Under the pieces are notes generated by a model, which made no database searches, was not told where the DNA came from, and was given only the letters and a program-made list of their open reading frames with translations. This document shows, one piece after another, positions 9,992-21,508 of a stretch of DNA of 64,000 nt. Source of the DNA: Saxidomus purpurata (Eukaryota > Mollusca > Bivalvia > Venerida > Veneridae); contig JAFMSR010000007.1 of NCBI GenBank assembly GCA_022818135.1, positions 24,121,846-24,185,845 of the forward strand, read 5' to 3'. How positions within the stretch are numbered: position 1 is the stretch's first letter; each line of letters opens with the position of its first letter. The translations under genes were made by a program, and so were the position numbers.

Positions 9992-12900
9992 ATCTATATC
10001 GGCATGCTGAAAAACCAGGGCTGGGCTCGTGGGCTGGGCTCGTGGACTGGGTCCAGCTGGACCCAAGGTTAATGGACTCCCTGGAATTTAAGGTCAGAGT
10101 TTCAAGGACACAACTTTGTTCCGGAATAATCTCTCACTAATTGATGATAATGGCTATTAAGGGAGGGCTTTTTGATAGTTGACATGTATAAACAATCGTT
10201 ACTATAGGGTTCGGAGAAGGGTCAGTGTTTACAGATTTTGTAACAATACACTTTTTAGAATGAATATGTGATGTCTTAAGTGTAATATTGCAGACTTATA
10301 GTTTTTAAACTTATTAAAATGGTATATAAAGGTAACTTTGGTAGGTGGCCGTAAGTTCGTATGTAAAGTGTACACTATGCTTACTTTGCAGCTACATAAG
10401 GTAGGATACGTTTAGGTTTTTAAATAATGATTTAAATAGTTACTTAATTTAATCATCGGTTTAACGACCTTACTTTTCAAAAGTGAACAGGATATTATTT
10501 TCTCATCCCTAACAGCCAGTTCAAACCACTGTCATGGTTAATTTAAATTATTGAATTGGGAGAAATGCTATCTAAAAGTTCATGAACGTATTTCAGTGTT
10601 TCCAAGACCAAACTTATTATACCCCCACACCCACTCTGCAAAGGAAGTTTGAAAGGGGGTATACTGGAGTCACCTTTTGGGACTGGTCTGTCTTTTTGTC
10701 AAATGGCAAGTTCTTTTTGAAGATCAATGTTTTGAAACTTAATAATTATTTGTACAATTTTAAAACCATTGATCTTATACGAAAAAAAACGTATGTAAAT
10801 CATCACAAAGTTACCTATATTGCTTACTATAGCCATGTTGAATTAGATCATTATAATGACTCCATTGAGTAAACGATGCAGATATCATTTACAGTCATTA
10901 CTGCCTGCTACTGAAATGTCATTCCAGCCTCTAATGCCTCTTTAACCTTATGACCACGAGGTTATGACCCTATCGTCTGGGAATTCATGGCATTGAGACT
11001 ACGAGTCCATGGCCTTGGGTCCAGTCCACGAGCCCAGCCCAGCCCAACCCACGAGCCCAGCCCTGGTTTTTCAGCATCCCATCTATATCATAACAAACTG
11101 CGCAAGGTGCCACCAATCCCTCTTCGCGTTTCAGCAAAACTTCTTTGAAATGACCAGTTTCATCAACCGACCATACCTCATTTCTTTCATGGAATGTGAC
11201 ACAGAATAATGAATCGTTGAACTTGCAAATGCCACTTGGATAATTACACTCCTCGTGATGGTTTTGGGATACCATTCGCCCGTCCAGATCGAAGACGATA
11301 ATGCTATTGAACAAATCAGTGATGAGTATCCTTGTTAAGTCGTTGTTTATGCACACGTATCTTGGAGAAGATAGACCTTTGCTATACTTTGACAGGTATG
11401 TCCCACTTTGGCTATACACACCCAAGTGACCTTGCCCATCGGTTTCTTCTGTATCAGTTGAAGAAGATCCTCCGCAACATATGAAGAGTAAACCGCTGTG
11501 ACACGTGATTCCCCAACAACACTCCCTCGCATAGAAAGACTTCTTTAGCGTCATATTCCTCCTCACAGAGACAAACTGAACTTTCTTGCGGGCGACCAAA
11601 GTAACAGCTACTTGTGTGTTGTCTATCTTACACACACCAAAAGGGTTATCAGAAAGTTTCAAGTAGCTCTTCAGGACATAATTCTTACTGAGACGCCTGA
11701 GTGTTTTATTTCTTTGATCTGTTAGAAGCAGACCGTCGTCGGGTAGTAGACAAATGTCACTTATTTCACAAACAAATTTGTCGTCTTGTGTGTTCACATG
11801 ATAGATTCCTTGTAGGGAGGCTGAACGACGTCTAAAAAGGGAAATAAATTCTTAGTAACCATGTTGTGTATAAAAATTAAATTTACATTTGTGTTATCTT
11901 GTTAAATGTGTTCACCTAAACAATTGTTCTGATTATTTGAACACCAATAGCTTTAAAGCATTTAAAGGTGATTATTTTATTTTTTATACTGTACTTTTCT
12001 CACTAAGAAATTTCCCGCAAGTATTTGTTTTACTTGAAATATATCAAACTAATTTCCATGCGCCTTGTCACATTAAACTTAATTTACAAGAAAGACATTT
12101 AGAATCTTTTTGAATTTAAAACTTAGAAAACGAGTACGAAAACCACTAGCAAGTTGTAAAATTCTGTTTTCTCTAACAAGTAATTTAAAAACCAATTTTT
12201 GGTTCGTAGCATTTAGAACAGATGATTCGCTACGAAAAACACTGACCAGTTGAAACTGCACAATACGTGCATAGTGTCTTACACACACGTTTGGTCCGCA
12301 TACAACACATACGGCGGAAACATCTGAATATATATCATATTAAACATTGGAATTTCTGCATCAAACCAGTGATAATTTAACAGAACTGTAAACAAATAAA
12401 TACTTGGATCGTTCGAATTCTTCAAAGGGGTTTTCTTCCTTCGATGGCTGAAATGAATAGGAATTTGATACATGTACCATCAAGACAATAACTAAAGTAA
12501 AGTAATGTAAAATTTTGTAAATTCAAACTGTATTACCCGTTTAGTCATGACATGTATAAATCATAAATAAATTCGATAGTAAGGATTGTGCTACGACGAT
12601 TATTGTTTCGTAACCAAACTGTTATTATTGGGAAAGACTTTTACATGCATTTGGTTTAAAAAATTATATGAGTTTAAAATGATATAAGTTTGTATTAGCG
12701 TCGAATGATGTGGTAAAATCGCTAAAGCGTTAGATCACTTAACCAGAACGAACAAACGGTTTTCATATGGCGTTTTGTTAAGTATATCTAGGCCCACCTT
12801 TTGTTCATGTCGTATTAAAAGCAACATCAAAGATATTTAAATAACAATTCTTACTGGTCTAATATCAATGTCTTTTCCAACTGATTCTTCTTTCAGACTA

Positions 12901-15900
12901 ACTGTTGGCAATTCATTCAAATTTTCAGTGTCATCATTGAATTGTTCCCAGTCGGTCCCGAACTTCGGCTATATGACAAAAACATACATCAGTTACTATT
13001 GCTAAAGCAACTAGTTACACCTACATGTACTTGCTATTTACGCATGGTTGTCAACTGAATTAAGAACCAAATAATCAATTTCCGTTTACCTGTTGTAAAC
13101 TGAATTGCAATGGGTGAGTATATGAATTGGAACTTATTGAATGGTTATATGAGGCCTCGTAAAGTTACTTGCCCGAGTTTCAACAATGATCTGTGAGCAT
13201 ACTACGGACTTAAATGAATTTATTCATGTGGTCGCTTATCGTGCATTTGGAAACCAGCATCGTAAAAGTATTATTTACACTTTAAATAAGGAACGCAAAA
13301 GAGAGACAGTTCATAATCTGTATTACATGTTTAAAAATCTATCCTGCCAATGTTTGGAACGTTTACATTTGCAATTTTATTTCCGTTTTTTAAATCAGTG
13401 AAACCAATTACGTATTACTTGTACATGAAATATGAGTATGCTTCAAGAGGTTTCTAGAGGTATCAGAGGAGGCGCTGTAAGAGTACCGTACCACGTGATC
13501 CTCTACGTCCGAGTCGTATTTATCTGGTAAACGTTTATTTTGTTTGTATACTTCTGTTTCAGGTATGTGTTCCTCAAATGTCTCCCATTCATTTCGGAAC
13601 CTCGGCTGAAAAAAATGACTTCCAAATTTTATGTATTCAAATGCAGACTTACTTTAGCAGTTACACCTCAATTACACTGTTTCTAGTAAATGACTGTTTA
13701 GTATAATATGGCTGGACGCGTCTTGTCTGTGTTTGTTGAATATATAACTTATGTTCTAATTATCAACTTTGAAATGTTTATGCCAATTTCAAATTGTAAC
13801 ATCAATGTTTCCAAACGTTTTTTCAGCAACTGTTTACGGTTCTGTTAAATCATATCATTTGTATTTTGAATTGAACATTTGTATCGAAATAACATTGAAA
13901 ATGAAAGCTTAACTTAGCTTAAGGTTAACTTCATTCGACAAAAGCTTCAAACTATTTTTTCTATTGTATGTTGACAATATGACTCAATTGTTAACCTATT
14001 ATATCGTTGGAAAGTTCTTTAAAACTCTAAACAAATAAAACAAAAGAATTTAAGATGTTTAAGATTACAAAAAGATACGGGTACATAGAATCTGATATAA
14101 GGAAATGCCATTCTTATCATTTTAAACAAGAGTTGCAGCTTAGGCTAGTCCCCTATATCAAAACGTTTTGTTGGCTTTTATGTTTATTCATCATTCCCTG
14201 CTTCAGGGAATCATACAACATATTCCAGATATTTGTCTTTTAATTAGTTTCATGCTGTTATATTTGCTGAGATAGGCGGGTAAGCCCCCTAACCATATAT
14301 TAATGGTTAGCAAATTGTAACTAATAATGTTTTATTTTAAAATCTATGACACAAGTGGTATAAAATGCAGTTATTTTTTTGGATAAAAAGAGGGTTACCC
14401 CTAGCTATTAAGCCTTGTACAAAAATAATTGAAGACAGGTAAGAAGTTCTATTACTTTTTGTGATATGTTGATTTTTTTTGTCGTGGCATATATTACCGC
14501 CTACATTAACATCACCCGGGCCGTTAGGCGAGTGCGATATTCTGACGAGGCGAGTAATATATTTCAGTATACCACATCAAAAAATATATATTACCATTCC
14601 CTTCCTTAAATTTGTAAGGATTCGGTTCATTCTAATTCATATAACAGCTAAACTTTTGCCATTTTGATACATCAATGTCACTTCGTGACGTCACGATCCG
14701 CACGCCACGTACTAATACATGGGCGCACTGTACGCGAATATTCTCACGTTTAGCGTGGGGTACACTGACGGGATTCGTTTTATGTTTTTCGGTGGTTTAT
14801 CGAATATAACGATGGATTATATCCTGATAAACTCACTGTTCACTCAGTGAAATTATCAAAATCTTATACCCGGATTAACGTCAAAAAGTAATGAATGTTG
14901 GAAATCATAAATGCTATGCTTTCTGGTGACGTTTTCCGAGATTTTCGACAATTCATTGAAACGAACTCAAGAAAAGTGGAGTTTTAAACATAAAATAAAC
15001 AGAAAAGTTGTTGGTATCGATGTAATATCACGTTAATTTCACTCGTGAACACCAAAAGTAGTTATTTTCATTCGTGGCTACGCCACTCGTGAAAATATCA
15101 CTTTTGGTGCCCACTCGGTGAAATTATAACGTGATATTAAACCCAAACCAACAATTATCCTCTTTATATTATCAGTTGCCCGTTAATATCAATATGTATA
15201 TACGGATCGTTAGCCAGTAAGAAGACCGGGAATTTATTGGAGCGTAATAAAAGTTTATAACTACAATAAAAAGAGATTGGTAAATGAAATTCTGTTTTTG
15301 TCAGCCGCTACCTTAATACACATTTATACAAGTTTATATACATTTCGCAGAACAAAGAATACAAAAGACATGGAACACACAAACAGATTTAAACATTTGT
15401 TAGCAGCTGTACAGAGAGTGCACTACATAAGTTTATCTAGCACATACACTATGAGGTTATGATACATTACTGGGTACAATACGGAAATCTATTGGACGAG
15501 AACACAGTAACTGTTCAGACCTACAAAAATGTGCCAAACTCCCTTATTTCCCTAGAATTTCTATCTGCCAGGTAATCATCAGCATGGAATTGTATCAATA
15601 AACACCTCCCTGATAAATGATCTAAACACCATCTGATCGGACATATAGCCCTATCAAATTACAGGGGTCAATTAGTTATAATTCTCCTAGCAATCTGAAC
15701 AATATCAAAATGTCTCTTGATTTAGGAAATTTAAGTGAAACTATGTCACAAATAACAAAGTGTAAGATATAGTTCTTTATTTCCTTGATTATTTGGTGTT
15801 TTTCTAATAAATTTGAACAATTCTTTTTCAATTTCCTTTATCTTTATTTGACAAGTCAAGGACTCTAAATCATTTTTTTCATACAAAATATTTATAAGTT

Positions 15901-17129
15901 TGTGCCAAAGCGCCAAAAGCTACAATAATTTACAGAGATGTCTCTGATTTTTAGAGATATCTCCCTTATTCAAGAAGATTCTGTATGGAATCAGATATAT
16001 GTCTTTGTTTTTAATGAAATAGTAAAATATTTATCTCTTATATTAAAGAGATATATTTCATTTACTGTTAAATAGAGATATCTCTTCCACCTGAGAGGGG
16101 TCTTTGTACTTCAGACAAATATCTCATTAACTCCAAGAAATATCTCTTTTCTTACAGAGATTCTTTCTCTTTTATACGATACATGACTATGTATATCTTT
16201 CTCTCATAGATGTCTTGATGTAGTAGATATAATTCTGTTAGTACAGAGATATCTTTATTACATTGAAAGATACCTCTATTTCATTGAAATATATATTTTC
16301 AACATTAAAACAATTGCTCAAGGTTTGAAAGATATCTTTAAAACGTGAGAGATATCTCTGTTAACAGAAATATTCTCACAGAGATGTCTCTGACTTTTAG
16401 CAACAACAAATGAATCTCATAAATATTTTTCTCTCCAGTTTTTTGCACAAGTACTAGAATAAAGGTCATGAATTCTCAAATATAACTTGGCAATGAATGT
16501 GAGGCTAGTTGGTCAGCACAGCAGGTTCCTGGGGTTTTATGAGGTGTTTACTGTAACCGTGATTGTTACACTGATAGCCCTTGCTGAAATCTAGCAGGTC
16601 TAAGGCACATTTTTGTAGGACTGTGTTGTGAAACATTTAGATTTCTATCGGACGAGGCGCAAGCCATTTATTACTTTCAGTGGTTACTGTGATATGTGCA
16701 TGACAGTGCCTTGCACACAAGACTTTAACTAGGAACGTCTAAGTTCAATGAAAATATGATGATAAAAAAGTATTTTTATTCCAACCTTCAAAGTGATATC
16801 TTAAATTGTTAATCCTACGAAAATCTTGTCAAAAAGGGCCGACATTCAAAATCAAATTTTTGACAGAGTTACCTTCTCTTTCCTACAGGTGCAGGTCATG
16901 ATGCAAACAAGCACGTTTACGTCCCACATTAATATCGCAAAGGGTTAAGTAAATTTGGCAAGAGAAGAATATCATTTTAGAATTAGAAAGTGTCCGTAGT
17001 CTGAGAAAACATTAAAGCTTGAAAACATTTAACATTACTTTAACAGACTACATAGAACATAGTCAATTTTATTTAACTTACACACTCTGTCCAGTCACCA
17101 TTATCTTCCGCGTGCAGAACATCTGACAT
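9914..17129 (-). CDS. RING-less NHL beta-propeller protein, last exon split by a transposon
   Basis: Five exons read right to left: 17129-17082, 13605-13492, 12968-12855, 12447-12404 and 11831 leftwards; phases agree at each join. The C-terminal 240-250 residues resemble the NHL-repeat propeller of molluscan TRIM2/3/32/71-like proteins: ISDICLLPDDGLLLTDQ, NPFGVCKIDN, SPRYVCINND and APCAVCYD mark successive blades. There is no RING, B-box or coiled coil. The N-terminal 105 residues are acidic, with WETF-EE, WEQF-ND and NPF-EEF peptides of the kinds that bind AP-2 ear and EH domains in endocytic adaptors (inference). The last exon carries a 1,080-bp insertion; the present frame runs 28 foreign codons into it and stops at 10985 (388 residues). 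Removing the insertion and one 9-bp repeat gives an in-frame 382-residue protein. Read as a recently damaged or still-expressed altered gene. Confidence 0.72.
9992..10000. repeat. Left target-site duplication
   Basis: atctatatc, identical to 11081-11089. It encodes codons for D-I-D on the - strand. Confidence 0.85.
10001..11080. mobile_element. Non-autonomous DNA transposon, 1,080 bp, 9-bp target duplication
   Basis: Termini are inverted: positions 10001-10033 match the reverse complement of 11080-11048 with one mismatch (GGSATGCTGAAAAACC, then a 'gggctgggctcgtgg' unit). A weaker match extends to about 70 bp with one small indel. It is flanked by atctatatc at 9992-10000 and 11081-11089. A 9-bp duplication fits Mutator-like (MULE) elements; no transposase ORF is present. 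The interior is AT-rich and has no recognisable coding sequence. Confidence 0.85.
10985..11831 (-). CDS. NHL gene exon 5, beta-propeller with transposon-derived tail
   Basis: Acceptor ccctttttag at 11834-11832. NHL propeller from about residue 120. Positions 11831-11081 are host sequence ending CAVCYDID. From 11080 down the frame reads into the transposon terminal repeat (MLKNQGWARGLGWAGL) and stops at TGA 10987-10985. Confidence 0.85.
11081..11089. repeat. Right target-site duplication
   Basis: atctatatc, identical to 9992-10000, directly outside the right terminus of the element. Confidence 0.85.
12404..12447 (-). CDS. NHL gene exon 4 (NPF motif)
   Basis: Acceptor ttcatttcag, donor gtattt; 14 codons plus 2 nt, PSKEENPFEEFERS. 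Its phase-2 end is exactly what exon 5 needs. Confidence 0.68.
12855..12968 (-). CDS. NHL gene exon 3 (114 nt, WEQF motif)
   Basis: Acceptor gtcatatag, donor gtaaga; 38 codons beginning PKFGTDWEQFNDD. Trp7 and Phe10 align exactly with exon 2. Confidence 0.7.
13492..13605 (-). CDS. NHL gene exon 2 (114 nt, WETF motif)
   Basis: Acceptor ttttttcag, donor gtacgg; 38 codons beginning PRFRNEWETFEEH. Same length, phase and opening pattern as exon 3, so the two are probably duplicates. A donor three bases away from coding end (gtggta) is an alternative. Confidence 0.65.
14483..14572. repeat. Short foldback element
   Basis: The arms 'gtggcatatattaccgcc' and 'ggcgagtaatatatttcagtataccac' are inverted copies around a GC-rich centre. 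Confidence 0.5.
15007..15157. repeat. Foldback element of about 150 bp
   Basis: Outer arms ttgttggt/aaccaacaa and inner arms 'taatatcacgttaatttcac' / 'gtgaaattataacgtgatatta' pair almost throughout, with a second inner pair at 'ttttcattcgtgg' / 'cactcgtgaaaat'. Confidence 0.7.
15935..16390. repeat. Cluster of the palindrome gagatatctc and variants
   Basis: Many copies of agagatatctct, agagatgtctct, gaaagatatctttt and similar occur at irregular spacing; a clear one is at 15953-15963. The spacing is not a simple tandem repeat. Confidence 0.55.
17082..17129 (-). CDS. NHL gene exon 1 (start)
   Basis: ATG at 17129-17127, 16 codons (MSDVLHAEDNGDWTEC), donor gtaagt. Phase 0. The DWTEC end resembles the start of the Trp-containing motif in the next two exons. 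Confidence 0.68.
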
Positions 17130-17825
17130 TTTATCCAACCTAATGGCAAAGAATCAACGCATTGAAAGCACTGAAAGACTGTCGGTGGAATAAGTTGCAA
17201 AGAAAATTCCATCTGGTCTCAATTTAATGATCTTGGTTCATACGGCTGTAATTTCAGATTTTTATTACTGTTTAAAAATCATGCACTGTGATGAAGATTT
17301 ATCTAGGGTCATAGCTGTTGATGTACTTATATTAAAAACACAAAAAAGTAGTTGACTTACCGTGTCAACAGAGAGAAAGATATGATATTAAAGTATTTCC
17401 TATGTTTATTAAGGAATGATGTGTAGCTATAATGTAGGCGGATTGCCGTAATAAAATAGTAACATTTAACAACATATACCCTCTAACCACTAAGGAGGCG
17501 AAGGAAAAAAAAACAAAAACAAAAGCAAGTACCTCCACAGAGATTCGAACTCACAATCGTAAAAGTATAGCTATTACAATTATATGTATTATAATAATTA
17601 ATAATTATCATTATTATAATCCGGGTGTGCTTATCGTTACATATCTATTTACATTTGATATGCACACTTCTTTTTCATTAGATTTAGTTATGCCTGCACT
17701 TCAATTGTCATTGAACAAATAACACGTTGCGGACATAATTGCTAATGCATATACACTACCCGAGCTGGAGCCGAGCTAACGAGGAGGTACATATTTAAAT
17801 TATGTGCAACTCAAAAAAAGATTAT

Positions 17826-17837
17826 GGCGCATGCGCT
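17826..17837. promoter_or_regulatory. NRF-1-type palindrome, candidate NHL gene promoter
   Basis: ggcgcatgcgct contains the self-complementary gcgcatgcgc, the classical NRF-1 core. It lies about 700 bp upstream of the NHL start codon in otherwise AT-rich sequence. The role is inference. Confidence 0.35.
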
Positions 17838-18537
17838 GACAGTCTAAAAATTCCATGTTTACAAGTCGTCGGATTTAAGGAATAAGAAATCGAATTATTC
17901 AAGGTAGGAGCATCAACATCTAGAAATGATCTGGAAGCAGTAGCAGGAAATATTCAATGTAAAAAAAATTGTTTCGCAGCTAGAATAAATAAATTATTAT
18001 AAACTTATAGATACACGATTAAGAATGAAAAACGAGAAAAAAATAACATACCCAAGAGCTTTAGGTCCATCAAACAACTGGAACATTTATACTTCGAAGT
18101 TTAAGATGAAGCTATTTTAATACAAAGGATAAGTTTATCACGTCAATCTATTCTCCTTCAAAGTAAACAATGAATCTGATGTTCGTGTTTTTCAAATTTC
18201 AATTGTTTTAATTTCCTTATTTGGTTCAGGTATACGACTTCTCAATACTTCCTGTTTATTTACAACTGAGCCTGTATCCATTTTGCAATCAGTTTATTTT
18301 ACAAATACAATGTATATACTATTTATAATTTATTACAAAGTAGGAAAAACAATAGTTTCGGTCTCTGGCTAGTTCAAACATTCCGACACCAGGCTTGCTG
18401 TTTATTATCACAATTCTCAACGTTTTGCATACATACAAGTGAAAAATTCAAAAAACTGTATATAACTTAAGCGTGAATAACTTAAGCGTGAAAATCCTTA
18501 AAAGGTAAGCAAGACCTAATTAATTTCTTTTATAATT

Positions 18538-18592
18538 AAAAAAAAAAAAACCCCCGGGGGGGGGGGGGGGGCGTTCCCCCCCCAAAAAAAAA

Positions 18593-18652
<60 letters not shown>

Positions 18653-18743
18653 CACCCCCCCCCCCCCCCCCCCCCCTAATAAATCCAAAAAAAAAAAACA
18701 CAAAAAAAAAAAAAAAAAAAAAAAACCCCCCCCCCCCCCCCCC
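18538..18743. other. Homopolymer block, probable assembly or base-calling artefact
   Basis: About 206 bp made almost only of alternating runs of A, C, G and T (for example 30 C, then T, A, C, A and C runs). This is unlike any microsatellite and unlike the rest of the window. It gives spurious Gly/Phe/Lys ORFs on the - strand. Confidence 0.75.
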
Positions 18744-19819
18744 AAAATTGATGTATAATTAACAAATAAGGAACTACTATTTCGTTGGGGCTCCCCGCAA
18801 TGACACACTTAGGGCATGTTGACTTCTTATAATGCTTTGCAACTCAAAACTGATGTAACTTTTTACAAACGGCAAACTACAATGATTGCGTTACGTGGTT
18901 TTGCCCTTTGCGCACTGGTTATTTGATTTACAACATAAAATATCGTATACTTGTCATAAATGATTAATCCTGATTGGGCAATAACGCACACGTGCCGGGT
19001 GTAACTTGCATTTTGTCTGTAATCTTTAAAGGGCTTTGCTATGTTCAGGAAAAATTGGCTATGGATGACTTTACAACGAATTTGTACTGATCGATGAAGC
19101 TCATAAAAATAGTACGGATGATTTTCTTTTTTGAACCTCAGTTATATAGGTCTTTATAATTTCTGTAAATATAAACAACGCAAGTATTAGAGTTGTTTAA
19201 AGAAATCTGCTTGTTCGTAAAAATGCAACCAATTTAGGTTTCTGGTTATTTGTTACATTGGATTTCTAACTACTCTGTGTATTGTTCAATTACTGTCGCA
19301 GTAAGTCAATACGTACACCAAAAAGCGAGAGTTATGCTTATTACGACAGCTAAAATTGTTCTGATGTAGGCAGTGAAATAATTTGTTGAAAGGAAGTCAT
19401 ACATTGTTGATATGATTAGGGTGGTTCATTTAGAAACTTGTCTAAAAGACAAGTAAACGGAACGCGTTTGTATCGTCCTACAAACTTGCCTGTTGCACTT
19501 TGACTAAGTTATTGTGACTTTTACCTTCATCTGTTTGAGCCAAGCACAACTTCCAAATGGTAGCCCGAAAGGTTGGTTTTAGCTTGAAGCATTAATTGTT
19601 ACTTATCAGAATATTCTGTATAAAAATTCGACCGACGAGAAATATGATTTTCAAAATTTTATAAAACAGTAAGATTGTATATTTGAAAGCTAGATCGGCT
19701 ATTTTCACGGTCTATGTGATAGCTATTTTTAAATTCCCAGTCTGTAACGGTTACTTTCACAGTATATTTGCTCAAATGGATTATTTAAAGATAGACATAC
19801 ATGTACAATTAATAATTGG

Positions 19820-19978
19820 ATCATTAGTCATTACTAGTACCTTAGCAATCATTGCTAGTACCTTAGCAATGATTACTTGTGCCTTAGCAATCCTTAGCAA
19901 TCATTGCTAGTACCTTAGCAATGATTGCTTGTGCCTTAGCAATCATTACTAGTACCTTACTAAAGTACCTTAGTCCCG
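19820..19978. repeat. Minisatellite of about 23-bp units
   Basis: About seven units alternating 'ctagtaccttagcaatcatt' and 'cttgtgccttagcaatgatt'; caatcattg/caatgattg alternate, so neighbouring units can pair with each other. Confidence 0.75.
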
Positions 19979-21302
19979 TACCGGTTTAAAGCCTTCCGGA
20001 AAGTATTTGCTTACAAGAGGACAAAGTCTTTTCACTTAGTTTATACTAATTTATTTCAGCTCGATTGTGAAGAAAGCTTGTAGCTTATTGAGTCACTCTC
20101 GAGTCCGCTTTCTGGTAAAAAACAATACTGATGTCATATGAGGAGGTACGGTCGTGAATCAAGTGGGCTTAACCTTTACATCACCGCTCCCCTTGACTGG
20201 CATCTGCTGTTATAGTCCATTTCAATGAAACTGGAAGGGGACTAATAACAAATATATTGTAATACTCTTTTGACGAATAACAATGTACCTTTGATTTTAA
20301 AGTTATGTTACTAATTTACTATTCAAAGTGACCATCAAAATTAAGGAACACATATCCAGAAAATTACTCCTTAAATCAAGGACATTACAGAATTAAGTTA
20401 CAGTCAAAATAATCAAGTTGTGAAACCATTGCATTTTTAGCCGAAAATTGAAAATTTCTTACTTCTATTTCTACCATATGCATTTCAGTGTAACTTGTTT
20501 ATTTCGCGTTTTCAGAGCATTCTTTGTGTTTTAAACATCTTAAAGACAAAGTTGTAGCATAAATATACTGAAAAGTAATTCATGGTCATATTGGAAATTT
20601 AATCGCCCTAGCACGTGACCGTACAAATGTATGTTTGACTCTGTTGAAAATATTGGTTGAACACTGTAAAAAAATAAAATAGACACATTGATTTATGTAG
20701 ATTTCGAAATAAATCTATTTCACTATCCTGTGTTTAAGTTAATTAGAAAAAAATAGTTTAACTGTGCTGTGTTAAAGTATGATCATCATCAGGTACACAA
20801 TATAGTGCCTTTTTGTGAATTTATCAGTGTATATCTACTCACGAAGTGCCTTTATTTTATAAGCGGGCCGAATAGGTTTTATATAAGAAGCAACGCCCAC
20901 TGTCTTACTTGGTGAACATCCCTTCTTTTGCTGGTAACTGCAAAAGTTTGAAACCATCTCATATACATATTATTGTAAGCAAGGAGACGCTGCTTCAAAC
21001 ACTTGCTACCATGATATATACAAGAAAAACAGTATGTTTGGTAAAAAGGCTGTGACATTATTTTTTCTTTTGTTTATAACACTTCACTATAACAGATAAT
21101 GCGCTTAATGATATAATTAAACCGAAAGAAGCGTTGCAGCTAAGATGCATGGCAACGCATTAGTACTGCGGGTATGCAGAAGACTTAATAATTATCCATT
21201 ACATCAAGATTACCAAATGATTGAAACAGGGAAAATTTTGGTATTAAGATAACATTGTTACAAAATCCTGTCTAAAGCCATAATTAATCTGTTTACTTCT
21301 TG

Positions 21303-21508
21303 TTACTTGATTTCGACACTTGTTTCTGTTTCAGTCATTTGAGTTCCTGCAGGCCTATATTTCGTTTCAGACCTTCTTTTGATAAAACAGTATCCACCAA
21401 CACATAATGCAATTCCTAAGAAAAATCCCAAAAAAGTAAATCCGACGGTAGTTCCTGCTGTGTTTTCTGGTACGTTGTATTTCGGCTTGGCTGTATGAAT
21501 ACCACGTG
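21303..21508 (-). CDS. Terminal exon with transmembrane helix
   Basis: 206 nt: 2 nt of a split codon, 67 codons and TAA. Helix of about 22 residues followed by KRR; the tail is Thr/Glu-rich. Confidence 0.7.

Larger units (their letters stand above)
13606..17081. other. First intron of the NHL gene
   Basis: A 3.5-kb intron holding two foldback elements (14483-14572, 15007-15157) and a stretch dense in the palindrome gagatatctc (15935-16390). No further exon could be supported. Confidence 0.5.
17838..21302. other. Intergenic region with homopolymer block and minisatellite
   Basis: Apart from the homopolymer block (18538-18743) and the 'tagtaccttagcaatcattg' repeats (19820-19978), I see no gene or ordered structure. 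Confidence 0.45.

Noticed and set aside
17490..17560. tRNA-like B box on the - strand (gagttcgaatctc)
   Set aside because: The A-box-like text lies on the wrong side; at most SINE debris.
18536..18808. Gly/Phe/Lys-rich - strand ORF
   Set aside because: Entirely a product of the homopolymer block.
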